The notes below the pieces were generated by a model. The model saw nothing but the letters and a program-made list of their open reading frames with translations. It was not told where the DNA came from and did no database searches. From assembly GCA_037893245.1 (NCBI GenBank), contig JBAIAA010001153.1, positions 1-64,000 on the forward strand: DNA of 64,000 nucleotides. The letters run 5' to 3'. The translations under genes and the position numbers were made by a program. Positions 9,881 to 19,160 of the stretch are shown piece after piece. This DNA is from Crossaster papposus (lineage: Eukaryota; Echinodermata; Asteroidea; Velatida; Solasteridae). The first letter of the stretch is position 1; every line of letters starts with the position of its first letter.

Positions 9881-11364
9881 TGTTTTGGAGTTCCCTTACA
9901 CTCCCGGGCGAAATGCCCTTTCTCACCACATCTGAAACACTTCCAGGTTCCAGGTTCGGCTTTCCCCGGCTTATGTGTCTGGGGAGACAGCACGCCTCTG
10001 CCTTGTCCCTGGCCTTTGTTTTGACCCGACAAGGCATTCACCCATTCGGCTACAGACTTCAAAGTCTTAGCCTGATCTTTGAGACTTTCCTCAAGAGTCT
10101 CCAATCTCTGTTCTGTTACAGAGCCCAGAGCCCTCGCAAATTTGGCGGGCTGCCGGTCCAGCAATCTATGCTGTTCGACCGTCTCAAAATTTTCGGTCTC
10201 CAGGGCAGCCTGGACTGCTTCGTCCAAAGTTTTTGGACGGGCCCTATTGATGCCCTCTCTAACCGAGTGGCTGTCAACGGCATCTATGAAGTGGTTCTTT
10301 GCCAACTTCTCTCGAGCATCTTCCGGTATTTCCGGGTACGCTCGCACCGTTAACTCATAAATAGCTTGCCCCAGTTCAAGCAAGCTTTCCTTTGGCTTTT
10401 GGCGCCGGTGTCTCAGCTCGACGAGATAATTCTCACTCCGTCGTGCTGAGCCAAACCTACGCTCAAGCAATTTGACCAATGCACTGTACGTATGCTTTTG
10501 GCCTGAGTCGCCCACCAACCGTAGAGCATCCCCTTGCAAGCTTGCGGCTAGCCACTTCGCAGCTTGCACTTCGCTCCATTGGTTTACCTCACGGCATGAC
10601 TCAAAATGGCGGAAGTACTCCTTCCAGAGCACTTTTCCATTGTACCGATCAGGAGTTATGTTTGGCCTGCGACTTGGCTGTTCCAAACATCTCTTCTGAC
10701 CCAAGTCACCATGGACACGTGCCTCTCGTTTCAGTGGCCAAGGGCCTACTGACGAGCTGTCCACCTTTTCCGCTGAACTGCTGTCCCTCGCCTCGACTGG
10801 TCGAGTAGCGAAACTTAGCAGATCGCTGTGCATATGTGTAGGGGTTATCTTCTTCCTATCACAAGTGAACGGGTTCGTACTTGGCTTACCCTGTTCTTCG
10901 CCACCTTGCCCCGACAGGAATAGCGTCAAGTCGTCTCCGACTGGACTCTCGCATTCCAAGGCGATAGGCGTCGACCCTGCTCGGGGTGTTATTCCTGAGC
11001 CTGGGTCTTTCAGAGGAGCACTTTCCATAAAGCTCACCTCCCTCCCCACTTTGGGGACCCACTCAGGCACCATCTTTGTGCCTGACTCTCGTCTCCCAGT
11101 TGCTTCCGAGACATACCCCGTAGTCTCTTCGGGCAACTTCAGCTCAACATCGGTATCAACCTGATGGAACACACGCCGGCTTTCACCTGGCGTGCTCGTG
11201 TTCCGTCCCGTAGGGGAAACACCCGACTGCAACTCCATGGCAGCTTCCAACTTCTTTGCAATGAGTTCTTTTTCCCAGTGCAGAAATTGAGCTTCCATTC
11301 GCAGTCGCTGTACCTCGGCCTCAACGCCTGAGGTACTCGCTTGATCCTGCGAGCCTTCGCTCAT
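9766..11364 (-). CDS. gag: Gag structural protein with CCHC zinc knuckle
   Basis: About 532 residues starting at ATG 11364 (MSEGSQ...); an in-frame TTG upstream at 11376 is not needed. The N-terminal third is polar and coil-like (VQRLRMEAQFLHWEKELIAK). The central part (~240-420) resembles the retrotransposon gag region: a W-x-E-Y-F-R-H-F segment, then AAKWLAASLQGDALRLV. A single nucleic-acid-binding CCHC knuckle, CFRCGEKGHFAREC, lies 43 residues from the stop. Gag forms the particle that packages RNA. The ribosomal slippery site lies directly after the knuckle, 108 bases before the gag stop, so most ribosomes would finish Gag and a minority would continue into Pol. Confidence 0.93.
   Translation of the reverse strand: MSEGSQDQASTSGVEAEVQRLRMEAQFLHWEKELIAKKLEAAMELQSGVSPTGRNTSTPGESRRVFHQVDTDVELKLPEETTGYVSEATGRRESGTKMVPEWVPKVGREVSFMESAPLKDPGSGITPRAGSTPIALECESPVGDDLTLFLSGQGGEEQGKPSTNPFTCDRKKITPTHMHSDLLSFATRPVEARDSSSAEKVDSSSVGPWPLKREARVHGDLGQKRCLEQPSRRPNITPDRYNGKVLWKEYFRHFESCREVNQWSEVQAAKWLAASLQGDALRLVGDSGQKHTYSALVKLLERRFGSARRSENYLVELRHRRQKPKESLLELGQAIYELTVRAYPEIPEDAREKLAKNHFIDAVDSHSVREGINRARPKTLDEAVQAALETENFETVEQHRLLDRQPAKFARALGSVTEQRLETLEESLKDQAKTLKSVAEWVNALSGQNKGQGQGRGVLSPQTHKPGKAEPGTWKCFRCGEKGHFARECKGTPKQGNDSRPPGGPAGRLNGREGPKVDSGKPEVSNGRMGNE
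9874..9880 (-). promoter_or_regulatory. Predicted -1 frameshift site GGGAAAC
   Basis: The minus-strand heptamer G GGA AAC lies in the gag reading register (codons GGA at 9879 and AAC at 9876), matching X XXY YYZ. After a -1 slip the frame is open without a stop into the protease. Upstream, that frame has a stop just before (about 9897-9899), so the site falls in the small allowed overlap. GC-rich sequence with CCCGCGGG follows and could fold. The same heptamer is used by some retroviruses; use here is inferred. Confidence 0.75.
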
Positions 11365-11444
11365 AATTAATAACAACTACTACAAACCACAATATAATGT
11401 GCAATCGAATAATTCACGGAGAAATCACTTAATCAATCACAATC

Positions 11445-11462
11445 ATCCCACTTCTGACACCA
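11445..11462 (-). promoter_or_regulatory. Primer binding site, tRNA-Leu type
   Basis: One base after the 5' LTR the sense strand reads TGGTGTCAGAAGTGGGAT, complementary over 18 bases to the CCA-tailed 3' end expected for a leucine tRNA (the CAA-anticodon type in animals as recalled). This would prime minus-strand DNA synthesis. Confidence 0.8.
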
Positions 11463-11463
11463 T

Positions 11464-12568
11464 TGTGGCGAGGATCTCCCCGGGCCAACCTAAGTTTGTT
11501 GGGACCGAGTCTGACACCTATTATAATGTAACTGATCTTCCCAAACCCAAGCGTTCCCTAGACGAGAGACCACTCAGAGCGACCTCAAGGCTCAGGGAGC
11601 AGGTCCGTTTTGGAGGAAATATACCGCCGATTATGATGATTGCGATTACTCTCTCACAACTGCACAATACACTAACAAGAAATACACCTTGACAACATAG
11701 TTGTCGGCACAACAAGCATGACTGTAATTTATTAGACAATGATCAAGAAACGTACAGTAATAATCGGACTAAACTGGGTTGTTCTATACTAGGGTCCCTG
11801 ATGCATCCAAGTACCACAATGTAAACAACGCACTACAATGTAAACAAGGCGATTCAATGTAAACAATGCACCTCAATGTAAATAATGCACTACAATGTAA
11901 ACAATACAGTCTAATGTAAACGATACAGTCTAATGTAAACAATACAGTCCAATGTAAACAATACAGTCTAATGTAAACAATACAGTCTAATGTAAACAAT
12001 ACACTGTAAAAGTCTGCGCTGTGTCAAAGCAGTGTAAACGCTGTACCGATAATAAGCTTCTCAATAGTACTGCGGCAGCATTACACGGTGTCACATACAA
12101 CCCGTAAGCTCGGCACCAGCTACACTTGACCCATGCAAGCTTGCGTCAGCATCATACGGTACAATATTGTATGGCTACGCATCAGCTTTGCACGTGCAGT
12201 GCAGCCCGAGTCGAGTCGACCACGGCTTGTACTTACAACGCGCGTAAGCCTTACATAAAACGCAGGACGCAATCAACAATTGTACCTTACCTAACGGAAT
12301 CCACAGCTCGACTGACCCATAAACACGTACGTACACGTCCCACGTGAGTACGTACATTACACAGTACACGTACATAACCATGTCCATAATGCATGCATGT
12401 ACTTTACCTATAAACCTTGGCTACCCAATCACGTACAAGCAGCAGTTCGCTAGAGCGCGATAAGCTCCGCCCAGTCACCAACACAGAACAGTCTGTACAT
12501 TCATAATTATAATACAATCGCGCTGCATCAGGCTAGACTGGCTTTAAGTCAATACACTTTCCGTTACA
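11464..12568 (-). repeat. 5' LTR of the gypsy-type element
   Basis: 1105 bp, TG...CA ends, apparently identical to 3261-4365. In the sense direction a TATA-like TATTATAATT occurs near its start. Followed by TSD ttat at 12569-12572. Confidence 0.95.
11818..12007. promoter_or_regulatory. Ten 19-bp tandem repeats in 5' LTR
   Basis: The same ten-copy 19-mer block as at 3615-3804. In the 5' LTR it is placed where it could act as enhancer or insulator for the element's own transcription. Confidence 0.8.
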
Positions 12569-12985
12569 TTATTCCTAGATGGAGAGGGCAAATGAGGGTG
12601 AACTGCATGGCTTACCGTGGATACAACAGATAGTTATCATCCGATTTTTTCTCCGTAGGTAGGTAAAGCAACACTGTACAAAGAATTCAATTCTTTGGAT
12701 GTGAACAAAATGGTTGTGTGTGAAGATGTGTTCTAGCATATACACCTAGTTGTGGGGGCAGGTTCTTTTGTTTGGAAAAAGCTGACCGAGTGGAGGGGAC
12801 ATTTTCCTGTCCCCATATCATTTTGGGTCTCCACAGTAAAGGGGTATAAAGGTAGAATTGGGTTAGGGTATAATGAAAATAAACGGAGAAGACGACAAAT
12901 TAGGGTGATGTTGAAAATGTTATTTTTTGAGTTTGAGTTTAGAGAGATTGTCCTTAGCACACGAACCATATGGAGTGTCTCCATA
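12569..12985 (-). repeat. Right arm of inverted repeat, second part
   Basis: Reverse complement of about 805-1220; continues the arm cut at 3260. Begins with the second copy of the ttat target duplication. Confidence 0.75.
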
Positions 12986-13276
12986 ACGTCATGTACGAAA
13001 AGAATTGAGGGACGTATGTGTGAAAAGAACATCAATTTTGACAGTATTGTTATTGTTACATAAAAAGAAGAGCTTTTATCGAGAAGTTAGTGGCTTTGGG
13101 GATAGTGGGATGAGCAATGGATTGAAAGATCTATATTTCAAATCCACCACTTTTGCATCGACTCTTTTCATTCTGCATATTGTACCGTTGGAATAATTTA
13201 AATTTAAGGGGAAAGACACAGGGATCTAATGTCTTGCAGTGATTTCAGTGAAACCAGTGAGGTATCCACGAAACTA
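12986..13276. other. Unassigned spacer
   Basis: AT-rich sequence between the inverted repeat and the pogo-like element. The last two bases (13275-13276, TA) are the target site of that element. I see no gene. Confidence 0.6.
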
Positions 13277-13701
13277 CCGTAATTTCCTGCGGTAAAGCCG
13301 CACGGCGGTTAAGGCGCAGGTTCCTAAAATCACCCAAAAAAATTCAAACGTCAACAGATAAAGCGCACTGCCGAATAAGGCGCATGCTTGAACGCACCCA
13401 GAAAAACACCAGGCGCCACCCGGTGTAGGTACATCGCCACAAAGGGGTCATTTTGTTGCCTTAGAAGGATCCCACTATTCCAAGCAAGAATTTGCTGAGT
13501 ACTTGAGTTTATCTGGCACGCAAACAATGTATGAAAACTTCAAACCAGTAGTCACAATATCGCACGAGGTTTGCCGATACATATCATGTATCACTGCAGT
13601 GGGGGGTATTGGATCAGCGTCCCCGTCGCACCCCCTGCAAGTACCTAAAACCTACTCACGAGTTCATTTAAAACTACTCACGAGTTCATCTAGGGAAACT
13701 A

Positions 13702-16695
13702 ATGATCCAAGCTTGCATGCCAAATCCAATGGATCCTGGCAGCAACACGCCAAATGCAGACCAACCCTTTCTAGGTGCTGGTACTGCTCTCCGCATCCTC
13801 CAACTTAACATCGAGGGTATCTCAGCCGCCAAGAGAGACATCCTAGCGGATATCGCTCATAAGGAGAAGATTGACATCATATGCCTCCAAGAAGTTCATG
13901 TCGAGCAACACACTCCCAGAGACAGGCTCAAAGTCAGCAACTACGACATTGTGGCCTTAAAGGCACATAAGCAGCATGGCCGAGCTATCTATGTCCGAGA
14001 GGATATTGCAGACACGGAACTTCAGCTGTACGACACTGTCCGTGTGGGAAGCTACCGGATAGTGAACGTCTACAAGCCCCCTCCAGTCAAGTGGTCCGAA
14101 ACATCTCTCCCTGCACTCGAACACCCAGCTATCTATGTGGGCGACTTTAACAGCCACCACGCAAACTGGGGATACGAGACAACAGACATGAACGGAGACT
14201 GGCTCGTGGACTGGTCCTCTCATCACAACCTCTACCTCGTCATCGACCTCAAGCAAAGGCGACCTTTTCGCTCTGCCAGATGGAATCGTGAATACTCGCC
14301 TGACCTATGCTGGGTAACCTCTCACCAAGGGCGCCCGCTGCCATCATCTGTGAGAGTCCTAGAAGATTTTCCTAGAAGCCAGCACAGACCAATAATCACC
14401 AACATCGGCATTTGCATACCAGTAACCAAATTTGTTCCCATTCCACGCTGGAACTTCCGTAAAGCAAATTGGGAGAACTTCACAAAAATGCTAGAGAAAA
14501 GTGTACCATGCATCCCAACAAATGGTATTACAATTGACAGCGCCTACATCAGATTCCTCGGTGCAGTCCAGAAGGCAGCCAAGTCTAACATCCCCAGAAG
14601 TTTCAGGCCCACCTACATTCCGTGCCTGGACTCTGATTGCCAACAACTCCTGGATGAATACCAACGATCCGGAGACCCTGACATCGCGGATTATCTCATT
14701 GAAGCGCTGGACAATGGGCGACGCACTCGCTGGGAACAGCTTACAAGTGAGATGAACTTCACACACTCTAGCCGCAAGTGTTGGAACCTCATACGCCAAA
14801 CCGGAATGAACCAGCAACCACACAATCCAAGCAGACCAGCAGTCAAACCTGATGCCGTCGCAACACGTCTCGTCCAGGTGGGGAAAGCTCCTATCGAGAA
14901 GCGTGTGAAGAGTGAAGTCAACAGGGAATGGCGTGAATACCAAAGGTCATGGGCCATGACTCCGCAGGAAGAAACTCCCGAGATCACAGTAGCAGAAACT
15001 GACCAGGCCATTAAGAGCATGAAAAATGGTAAAGCCCCAGGCTACGACAATCTTCACCCAGAATTCCTGAAGCACATTGGTCCGATTGTAAGGAAATGGC
15101 TGGCATCATTTCTCACCCGCATCATTGCAGAAAACAACATGCCAAAGATATGGAGAACGGCCAAAACGATCGCCATCCCAAAGCCCGGGAAAGACCTGAA
15201 GCAAGCATCGAGCTATCGTCCCATCTCTCTGCTATCTATGTGCTACAAGCTCTTGGAACGGATTATTCTGCAGCGTATTAAGCCCACCGTTGAGGATACT
15301 CTAAGTGTAGACCAGGCGGGATTCCGACCCGGAAGGAGTACACAAGACCAAGTACTGGCTCTGACCACCTTCATTGAGAACGGATACCAGCTACGAAAGA
15401 AGACTGGAGTCGTGCTGCTTGATCTTACTGCCGCCTTCGACACTGTCTGGCATAAAGGCCTGCTGACGAAGATAGCAAGAGTACTGCCTTACTGGGCAGT
15501 GAAGGCTATCGAGCTGTTGCTACAACACCGTCGATTCCGTGTCCATATGGCAGATGCAAACAGCACATGGAGACACCAGAGAAATGGCCTTCCTCAAGGA
15601 TCCGTGCTAGCGCCCACACTCTTCAACTTGTACACTAATGATCTTCCTCAGACCACCAGTCGCAAGTTCACCTATGCGGACGACATCTGCATCGCAACAC
15701 AATCAGTGCAGTTCCCAGCCTTGAATACTGTCTTGAACGCTGATATGATCATCATCAGCGAGTACTGCAAGAGGTGGCGTCTTCAGCCTAGCGCAGCCAA
15801 GACAGTATCCAGTGTGTTCCACCTACACAATGCTCAGAGCTCACGAGAACTGGACATCTTCCTCAATGGAGCTCGTCTCAAACATGATGCCCAGCCTATA
15901 TACCTCGGGGTTACGCTGGACAGGTCCCTGACTTTCAAGCCACACCTCCTTAAGACAGCTGGGAAAGTCAGGACAAGGAACAACCTCCTCAACATGCTAG
16001 CTGGAACAACGTGGGGAGCCTCAGCCAAGACCCTGCGCACCACGGCTCTCGCCCTCAACTACTCTGCTGCTGAGTACTGTGCTCCAGTCTGGCAAAACTC
16101 CGTTCACACTAAACTAGTCGATGTCCAGCTGAACAACGCCATGAGGACTGTATCTGGTGCGGTCCAATGCACTAAACTAGACTGGCTCCCGGTCCTAAGT
16201 AACATCCCCCCGCCAGATGTCAGGAGAGAGATGGCCACAAAAAAACTATTAAGTAGAATAGAGTCAATGCCAGATCTCCCCATCAACACCGATATTAATG
16301 ATCACCCCAGATTCAGACTGAGATCAAGAAATCCCATATGGACTTCCACCCCAGACAATAACACCAACATGGAGCAGCTTTGGAGAGCCAAATGGGAGGC
16401 CGCTGATGTTCCCAACAAGCAGCTTGTGTTTGACCCCACTCAACAACTGCCAGGCACAACTCTTCCCCGAGGCCAGTGGTCACTCCTCAACCGCCATCGA
16501 GGGAACGCTGGACCCTGTCGTGCCAGCCTGTTCCAGTGGGGATACGCCGCCTCCCCAAGCTGTGATTGTGGAGAGATCCAAACAATGAACCACATAGTGA
16601 ACGACTGTCCCACTACCAGATTAGATGGAGGAATCGAAGCCCTACACAACTGTGAGGAAGCTGCCTTGGAATGGCTGGCGGAGAGAGCGTGCTGA
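13702..16695 (+). CDS. LINE ORF2: endonuclease/reverse transcriptase
   Basis: A 997-residue uninterrupted ORF of a non-LTR retrotransposon. Residues ~30-235 form an APE-like endonuclease (LQLNIEGIS, CLQEVHVEQHT, YVGDFNSHH, SQHRPIITN), which nicks target DNA. Residues ~440-720 are reverse transcriptase, with IPKPGKD, SYRPISLLS, GLPQGSVLAPTLF and the catalytic YADD at 658-661. The C-terminus carries a Cys/His-rich segment (CDCGEIQTMNHIVNDCP) common in jockey/CR1-superfamily elements. No ORF1 is seen upstream. The ORF starts at a good ATG and has no breaks, so this copy is recent; 3' UTR and tail limits are unclear, perhaps near 16975. It sits inside the pogo-like element. Confidence 0.9.
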   Translation: MIQACMPNPMDPGSNTPNADQPFLGAGTALRILQLNIEGISAAKRDILADIAHKEKIDIICLQEVHVEQHTPRDRLKVSNYDIVALKAHKQHGRAIYVREDIADTELQLYDTVRVGSYRIVNVYKPPPVKWSETSLPALEHPAIYVGDFNSHHANWGYETTDMNGDWLVDWSSHHNLYLVIDLKQRRPFRSARWNREYSPDLCWVTSHQGRPLPSSVRVLEDFPRSQHRPIITNIGICIPVTKFVPIPRWNFRKANWENFTKMLEKSVPCIPTNGITIDSAYIRFLGAVQKAAKSNIPRSFRPTYIPCLDSDCQQLLDEYQRSGDPDIADYLIEALDNGRRTRWEQLTSEMNFTHSSRKCWNLIRQTGMNQQPHNPSRPAVKPDAVATRLVQVGKAPIEKRVKSEVNREWREYQRSWAMTPQEETPEITVAETDQAIKSMKNGKAPGYDNLHPEFLKHIGPIVRKWLASFLTRIIAENNMPKIWRTAKTIAIPKPGKDLKQASSYRPISLLSMCYKLLERIILQRIKPTVEDTLSVDQAGFRPGRSTQDQVLALTTFIENGYQLRKKTGVVLLDLTAAFDTVWHKGLLTKIARVLPYWAVKAIELLLQHRRFRVHMADANSTWRHQRNGLPQGSVLAPTLFNLYTNDLPQTTSRKFTYADDICIATQSVQFPALNTVLNADMIIISEYCKRWRLQPSAAKTVSSVFHLHNAQSSRELDIFLNGARLKHDAQPIYLGVTLDRSLTFKPHLLKTAGKVRTRNNLLNMLAGTTWGASAKTLRTTALALNYSAAEYCAPVWQNSVHTKLVDVQLNNAMRTVSGAVQCTKLDWLPVLSNIPPPDVRREMATKKLLSRIESMPDLPINTDINDHPRFRLRSRNPIWTSTPDNNTNMEQLWRAKWEAADVPNKQLVFDPTQQLPGTTLPRGQWSLLNRHRGNAGPCRASLFQWGYAASPSCDCGEIQTMNHIVNDCPTTRLDGGIEALHNCEEAALEWLAERAC

Positions 16696-17010
16696 ACGCA
16701 TACGACAACAACAACTGCAGTATAAACTGCATGCACATGTACATCACATGCAGCGATCGCGTGCATGGTATCCCTAATTGCGACACCCCCTAGTCTTTTT
16801 TTCCAGTCGTTGTGAATGCTCCGCGCTGTGTAGTTCAGATGGTGAATTGCATGAAGCCGGAACGTAGACGAAAAAAACGTTTAGAAAAAGGCCACATAGT
16901 ACGGGCCAGCTTTTTATCGCTGTTGTACGCGTCATGCAGCGCACGCTGTAGTCTTGTTTGCAAGATATAATAATATCGCGGTATATAATAATAAAAAACT
17001 TGCTTTAACT
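16696..17010. other. LINE 3' UTR / unassigned
   Basis: Follows the LINE stop. A/T-rich from 16965, with TATAATAATA tracts that may mark the LINE 3' end. The motif gtagtcttgtttgcaag recurs inverted near 18509-18525, hinting that both are flanks of one split sequence. No gene seen. Confidence 0.4.
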
Positions 17011-17281
17011 TCAAATTGTGAGTGTTTCTAGATATTTGTGCGATATGAAGTCCAGTTGTCGAATCTCTCGAGGAGAATGGCGGTCCAGTTTGGAATGTAG
17101 GGCGTACGTAAGGGGCTTGTGATCAGTATAAACACGGAATGTCCGTCCCTCCAGCATGTGTCGGAAATACTTGATGCCGAGGTATAGAGCCAAAAGCTCT
17201 CTACCAAAAGTACTATAGCGGGTTTCCGCTGGTTGTAGGCGTTTGGAGAAAAACGACAGTGGTTGCCAAACACCCTCGAAT
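17011..17281 (-). pseudogene. Ty3/gypsy RNase H fragment
   Basis: The minus strand reads an RNase H/RT-connection segment typical of gypsy elements: LSFFSKRLQPAETRYSTFGR, then ELLALYLGIKYFRHMLEGR, then FRVYTDHKPLTYAL. Only about 90 residues remain, joined abruptly to a CR1-like LINE piece at 17281. A different family from the intact element at 3261-12568. Confidence 0.85.
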
Positions 17282-18253
17282 TGTCAGCTCCATCTATTGC
17301 TGATTATGGCTTACCACAGGGCTCTGTCTTTGGTCCACTAGGCTACACTGTTTACACCCTTCCTGTTGGTGATATAGCACGGCACCACCAAATTTCTTAT
17401 CATATATATGCTGATGATACACAATTATATATATCATTCAACCCTAATGTACCTGGTGAGATGAATCGTGCAATCTCTAAACTTGAGAAAATGCATCTCA
17501 GACATTAAAACCTGGATGACAGTTAATAAGCTTAAATTAAACGATGATAAAACAGAATTCTTTGTCGCTGCTTCCTCCCATAATCTTAAACTTATCCCCG
17601 ATATTTCCATTGTTATTGGAAACTCTTCTATTCACCCATCTGAATCTGTTAGGAACCTAGGTGTATTCTTTGACTCGGCTATGTCCATGTCTTCCCATAT
17701 ATCATATATATCACGAACTGTCAATTACTATCTTCGCAATATATCACGTGCCCGCAAGTTCATGGATGAATCTACATGTCACCACGCTGTTCGTTCATTG
17801 GTACTTTCACGGCTTGATTATTGTAATGGTTTGTTATCTTCTGTACCCAATGTACACATACAACGACTGCAGCGGTTACAAAACTGGGCCGCACGTTTAG
17901 TTTTTGCTGTCAACCGCAAGCATGATCCCATACCCTTGATACATTCGCTACACTGGTTACCAATACAACAAAGAATAATGTTCAAGCATTTATTATTTGT
18001 CTACAAATCCTTTCATAACCTTGCTCCAGTCTATTTATCAGACTGCTTGTTAAAATATGTTCCAAGAAGAAATAACCTGAGATCTGGAGATGATATCCTA
18101 CGACTTGAATATCCTAGAACAAGAGTACAGGCCGGTGATAGAACTTTCACTGTATGTGCCTCCCGTGCATGGAACAATCTCCCGATCTCAGTTAGATCTT
18201 CTACCTCTGTAAATAACTTCAAAAAATCTTTGAAAACGCATCTTTTTGTATAA
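17282..18253 (+). pseudogene. CR1/L2-like LINE reverse transcriptase, 5'-truncated
   Basis: Starts mid-RT at DYGLPQGSVFGPLGYTVYT with the catalytic YADDTQLY, then continues through WMTVNKLKLNDDKTEF, SVRNLGVFFD, LSRLDYCNGLL and SLHWLPIQQRI, the usual C-terminal order of CR1/L2-type ORF2. A frameshift near 17490 separates the first ~80 residues from the remaining ~255, so it cannot make RT. 5' truncation is the normal result of incomplete reverse transcription. Confidence 0.9.
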
Positions 18254-18420
18254 TTTTCCTACCTTTGTATTATTCTGCAATCATTGTTTCAATTGTTAGT
18301 TTTAATGTAACTATTTTATCGTAAGTATATCTAAGTAACATTTTATAACTGTACGCGCTTTGAGCCTTTTGGGAAAAGCGCATTATAAATATTAATGTAA
18401 TGTAATGTAATGTAATGTAA
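18254..18420 (+). repeat. CR1-like 3' tail with (TGTAA)n
   Basis: After the RT stop come GCGCTTTGAGCC, AAAAGCGCATTATAAAT and about five TGTAA repeats. A short tandem tail of this kind is the hallmark 3' end of CR1/L2-group LINEs and fixes the 3' boundary near 18420. Confidence 0.8.
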
Positions 18421-18802
18421 TATGCAGCGCGCGTAGGCCGCCGATGCGGTAATTCGCGCGTGGTCTACGGCGTACGTTAGAGGGCGCCCCGCATCGCGAA
18501 AAACGTCTTGCAAACAAGACTACGCAAGCTGCCGAGTGGTGCTAAATCACATGTACGATCGTGGGGGGATCAACACATCGCGGCATTGTTAATGGAAACA
18601 CGGTCACAATGTCCGGAGAGTTGGGCTAATTGGTTGACCGCATTATTGAGTAAGATTGCGGCGTTCAAAGAATTCTTCACACAAAGAACATAACTTTGAA
18701 CTCAAGCGACATCATATACGGCGCACTGAAAGATAAGGCGCGGCGATGTTTTTGTGGTCTAGAAAGTCAGATAAGCCGCGTCTTTACCGCAGGAAATTAC
18801 GG
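18421..18802. other. Right interior of pogo-like element
   Basis: GC-richer sequence between the CR1 tail and the right TIR. A short open frame (18508-18693) could be a transposase scrap, but I do not recognise a domain. Confidence 0.4.
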
Positions 18803-18804
18803 TA

Positions 18805-19160
18805 ATTGCTTCATGCGACTTTCAACTGGAGTCGAATCCCTCGCCCACTGATTCATGTGCCATGAACTCTAAAAATTCGGTAACTACTGTTGTATTGAAC
18901 AGGAAATATTAAACTAGAAATATTGAGCAGGAAATATTGAACAGTACATTCAATACTTGTTTACTTTCATTATGGTTCACGAATGCAAACAAGCTTTACA
19001 TCAGCAAATGTATGGGATAAGATATTTAAAGGGAGGGTATTGTGCTTGCGTGGGCAGTTGTTATTTATTTATCGTTGATTATTTGGAATATGTGAAGCAA
19101 GTCTGATGGCCTTTTTTCTGTATGGTGATCGAGTGAATGGTCCATCGTAGTAAATCCTGT
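18805..19160. other. Unassigned spacer
   Basis: Contains a few (a)gaaatattga(g/a)cag short repeats around 18900-18950. A GAGTCGAATCCC stretch at ~18832 resembles a B-box but lacks further tRNA structure. No gene. Confidence 0.4.

Larger units (their letters stand above)
3261..12568 (-). mobile_element. Ty3/gypsy-type LTR retrotransposon, apparently intact
   Basis: A 9308-bp element on the minus strand, bounded by two 1105-bp LTRs (TG...CA) and a 4-bp target duplication ttat (3257-3260 and 12569-12572). Order in the sense direction: 5' LTR, tRNA-Leu-type primer site, gag, pol (protease, reverse transcriptase, RNase H, integrase), zinc-finger ORF3, 3' LTR. The domain order places it in the Ty3/gypsy (Metaviridae) lineage. 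No stop or frameshift breaks the coding regions apart from the expected gag-pol junction. LTR-encoded ORFs are identical in both copies, so insertion was recent. The inverted-repeat copy near 1215-1240 shows the empty site gcttgcttattcctag, confirming both boundaries. Confidence 0.95.
13277..18802. mobile_element. pogo/Tigger-like DNA element hosting nested retroelements
   Basis: The ends are inverted copies of CCGTAATTTCCTGCGGTAAA (mismatches only further inward), each directly flanked by TA (13275-13276 and 18803-18804), the target duplication of Tc1/mariner-superfamily elements. Inside both ends are TAAGGCGC-type motifs. The element's own transposase is not recognisable; its body is filled by an APE-type LINE, a gypsy fragment and a CR1-like fragment. 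Assignment to pogo/Tigger rests on the TA site and TIR style. Confidence 0.65.

Noticed and set aside
14491-16766. Minus-strand ORFs opposite the LINE
   Set aside because: They shadow the 997-codon plus-strand ORF, which has clear endonuclease and RT motifs.
18508-18693. Possible transposase scrap (61 codons)
   Set aside because: No catalytic or helix-turn-helix motif could be recognised; left unassigned.
18820-18850. tRNA-like B-box GAGTCGAATCCC
   Set aside because: No A-box or foldable cloverleaf around it.
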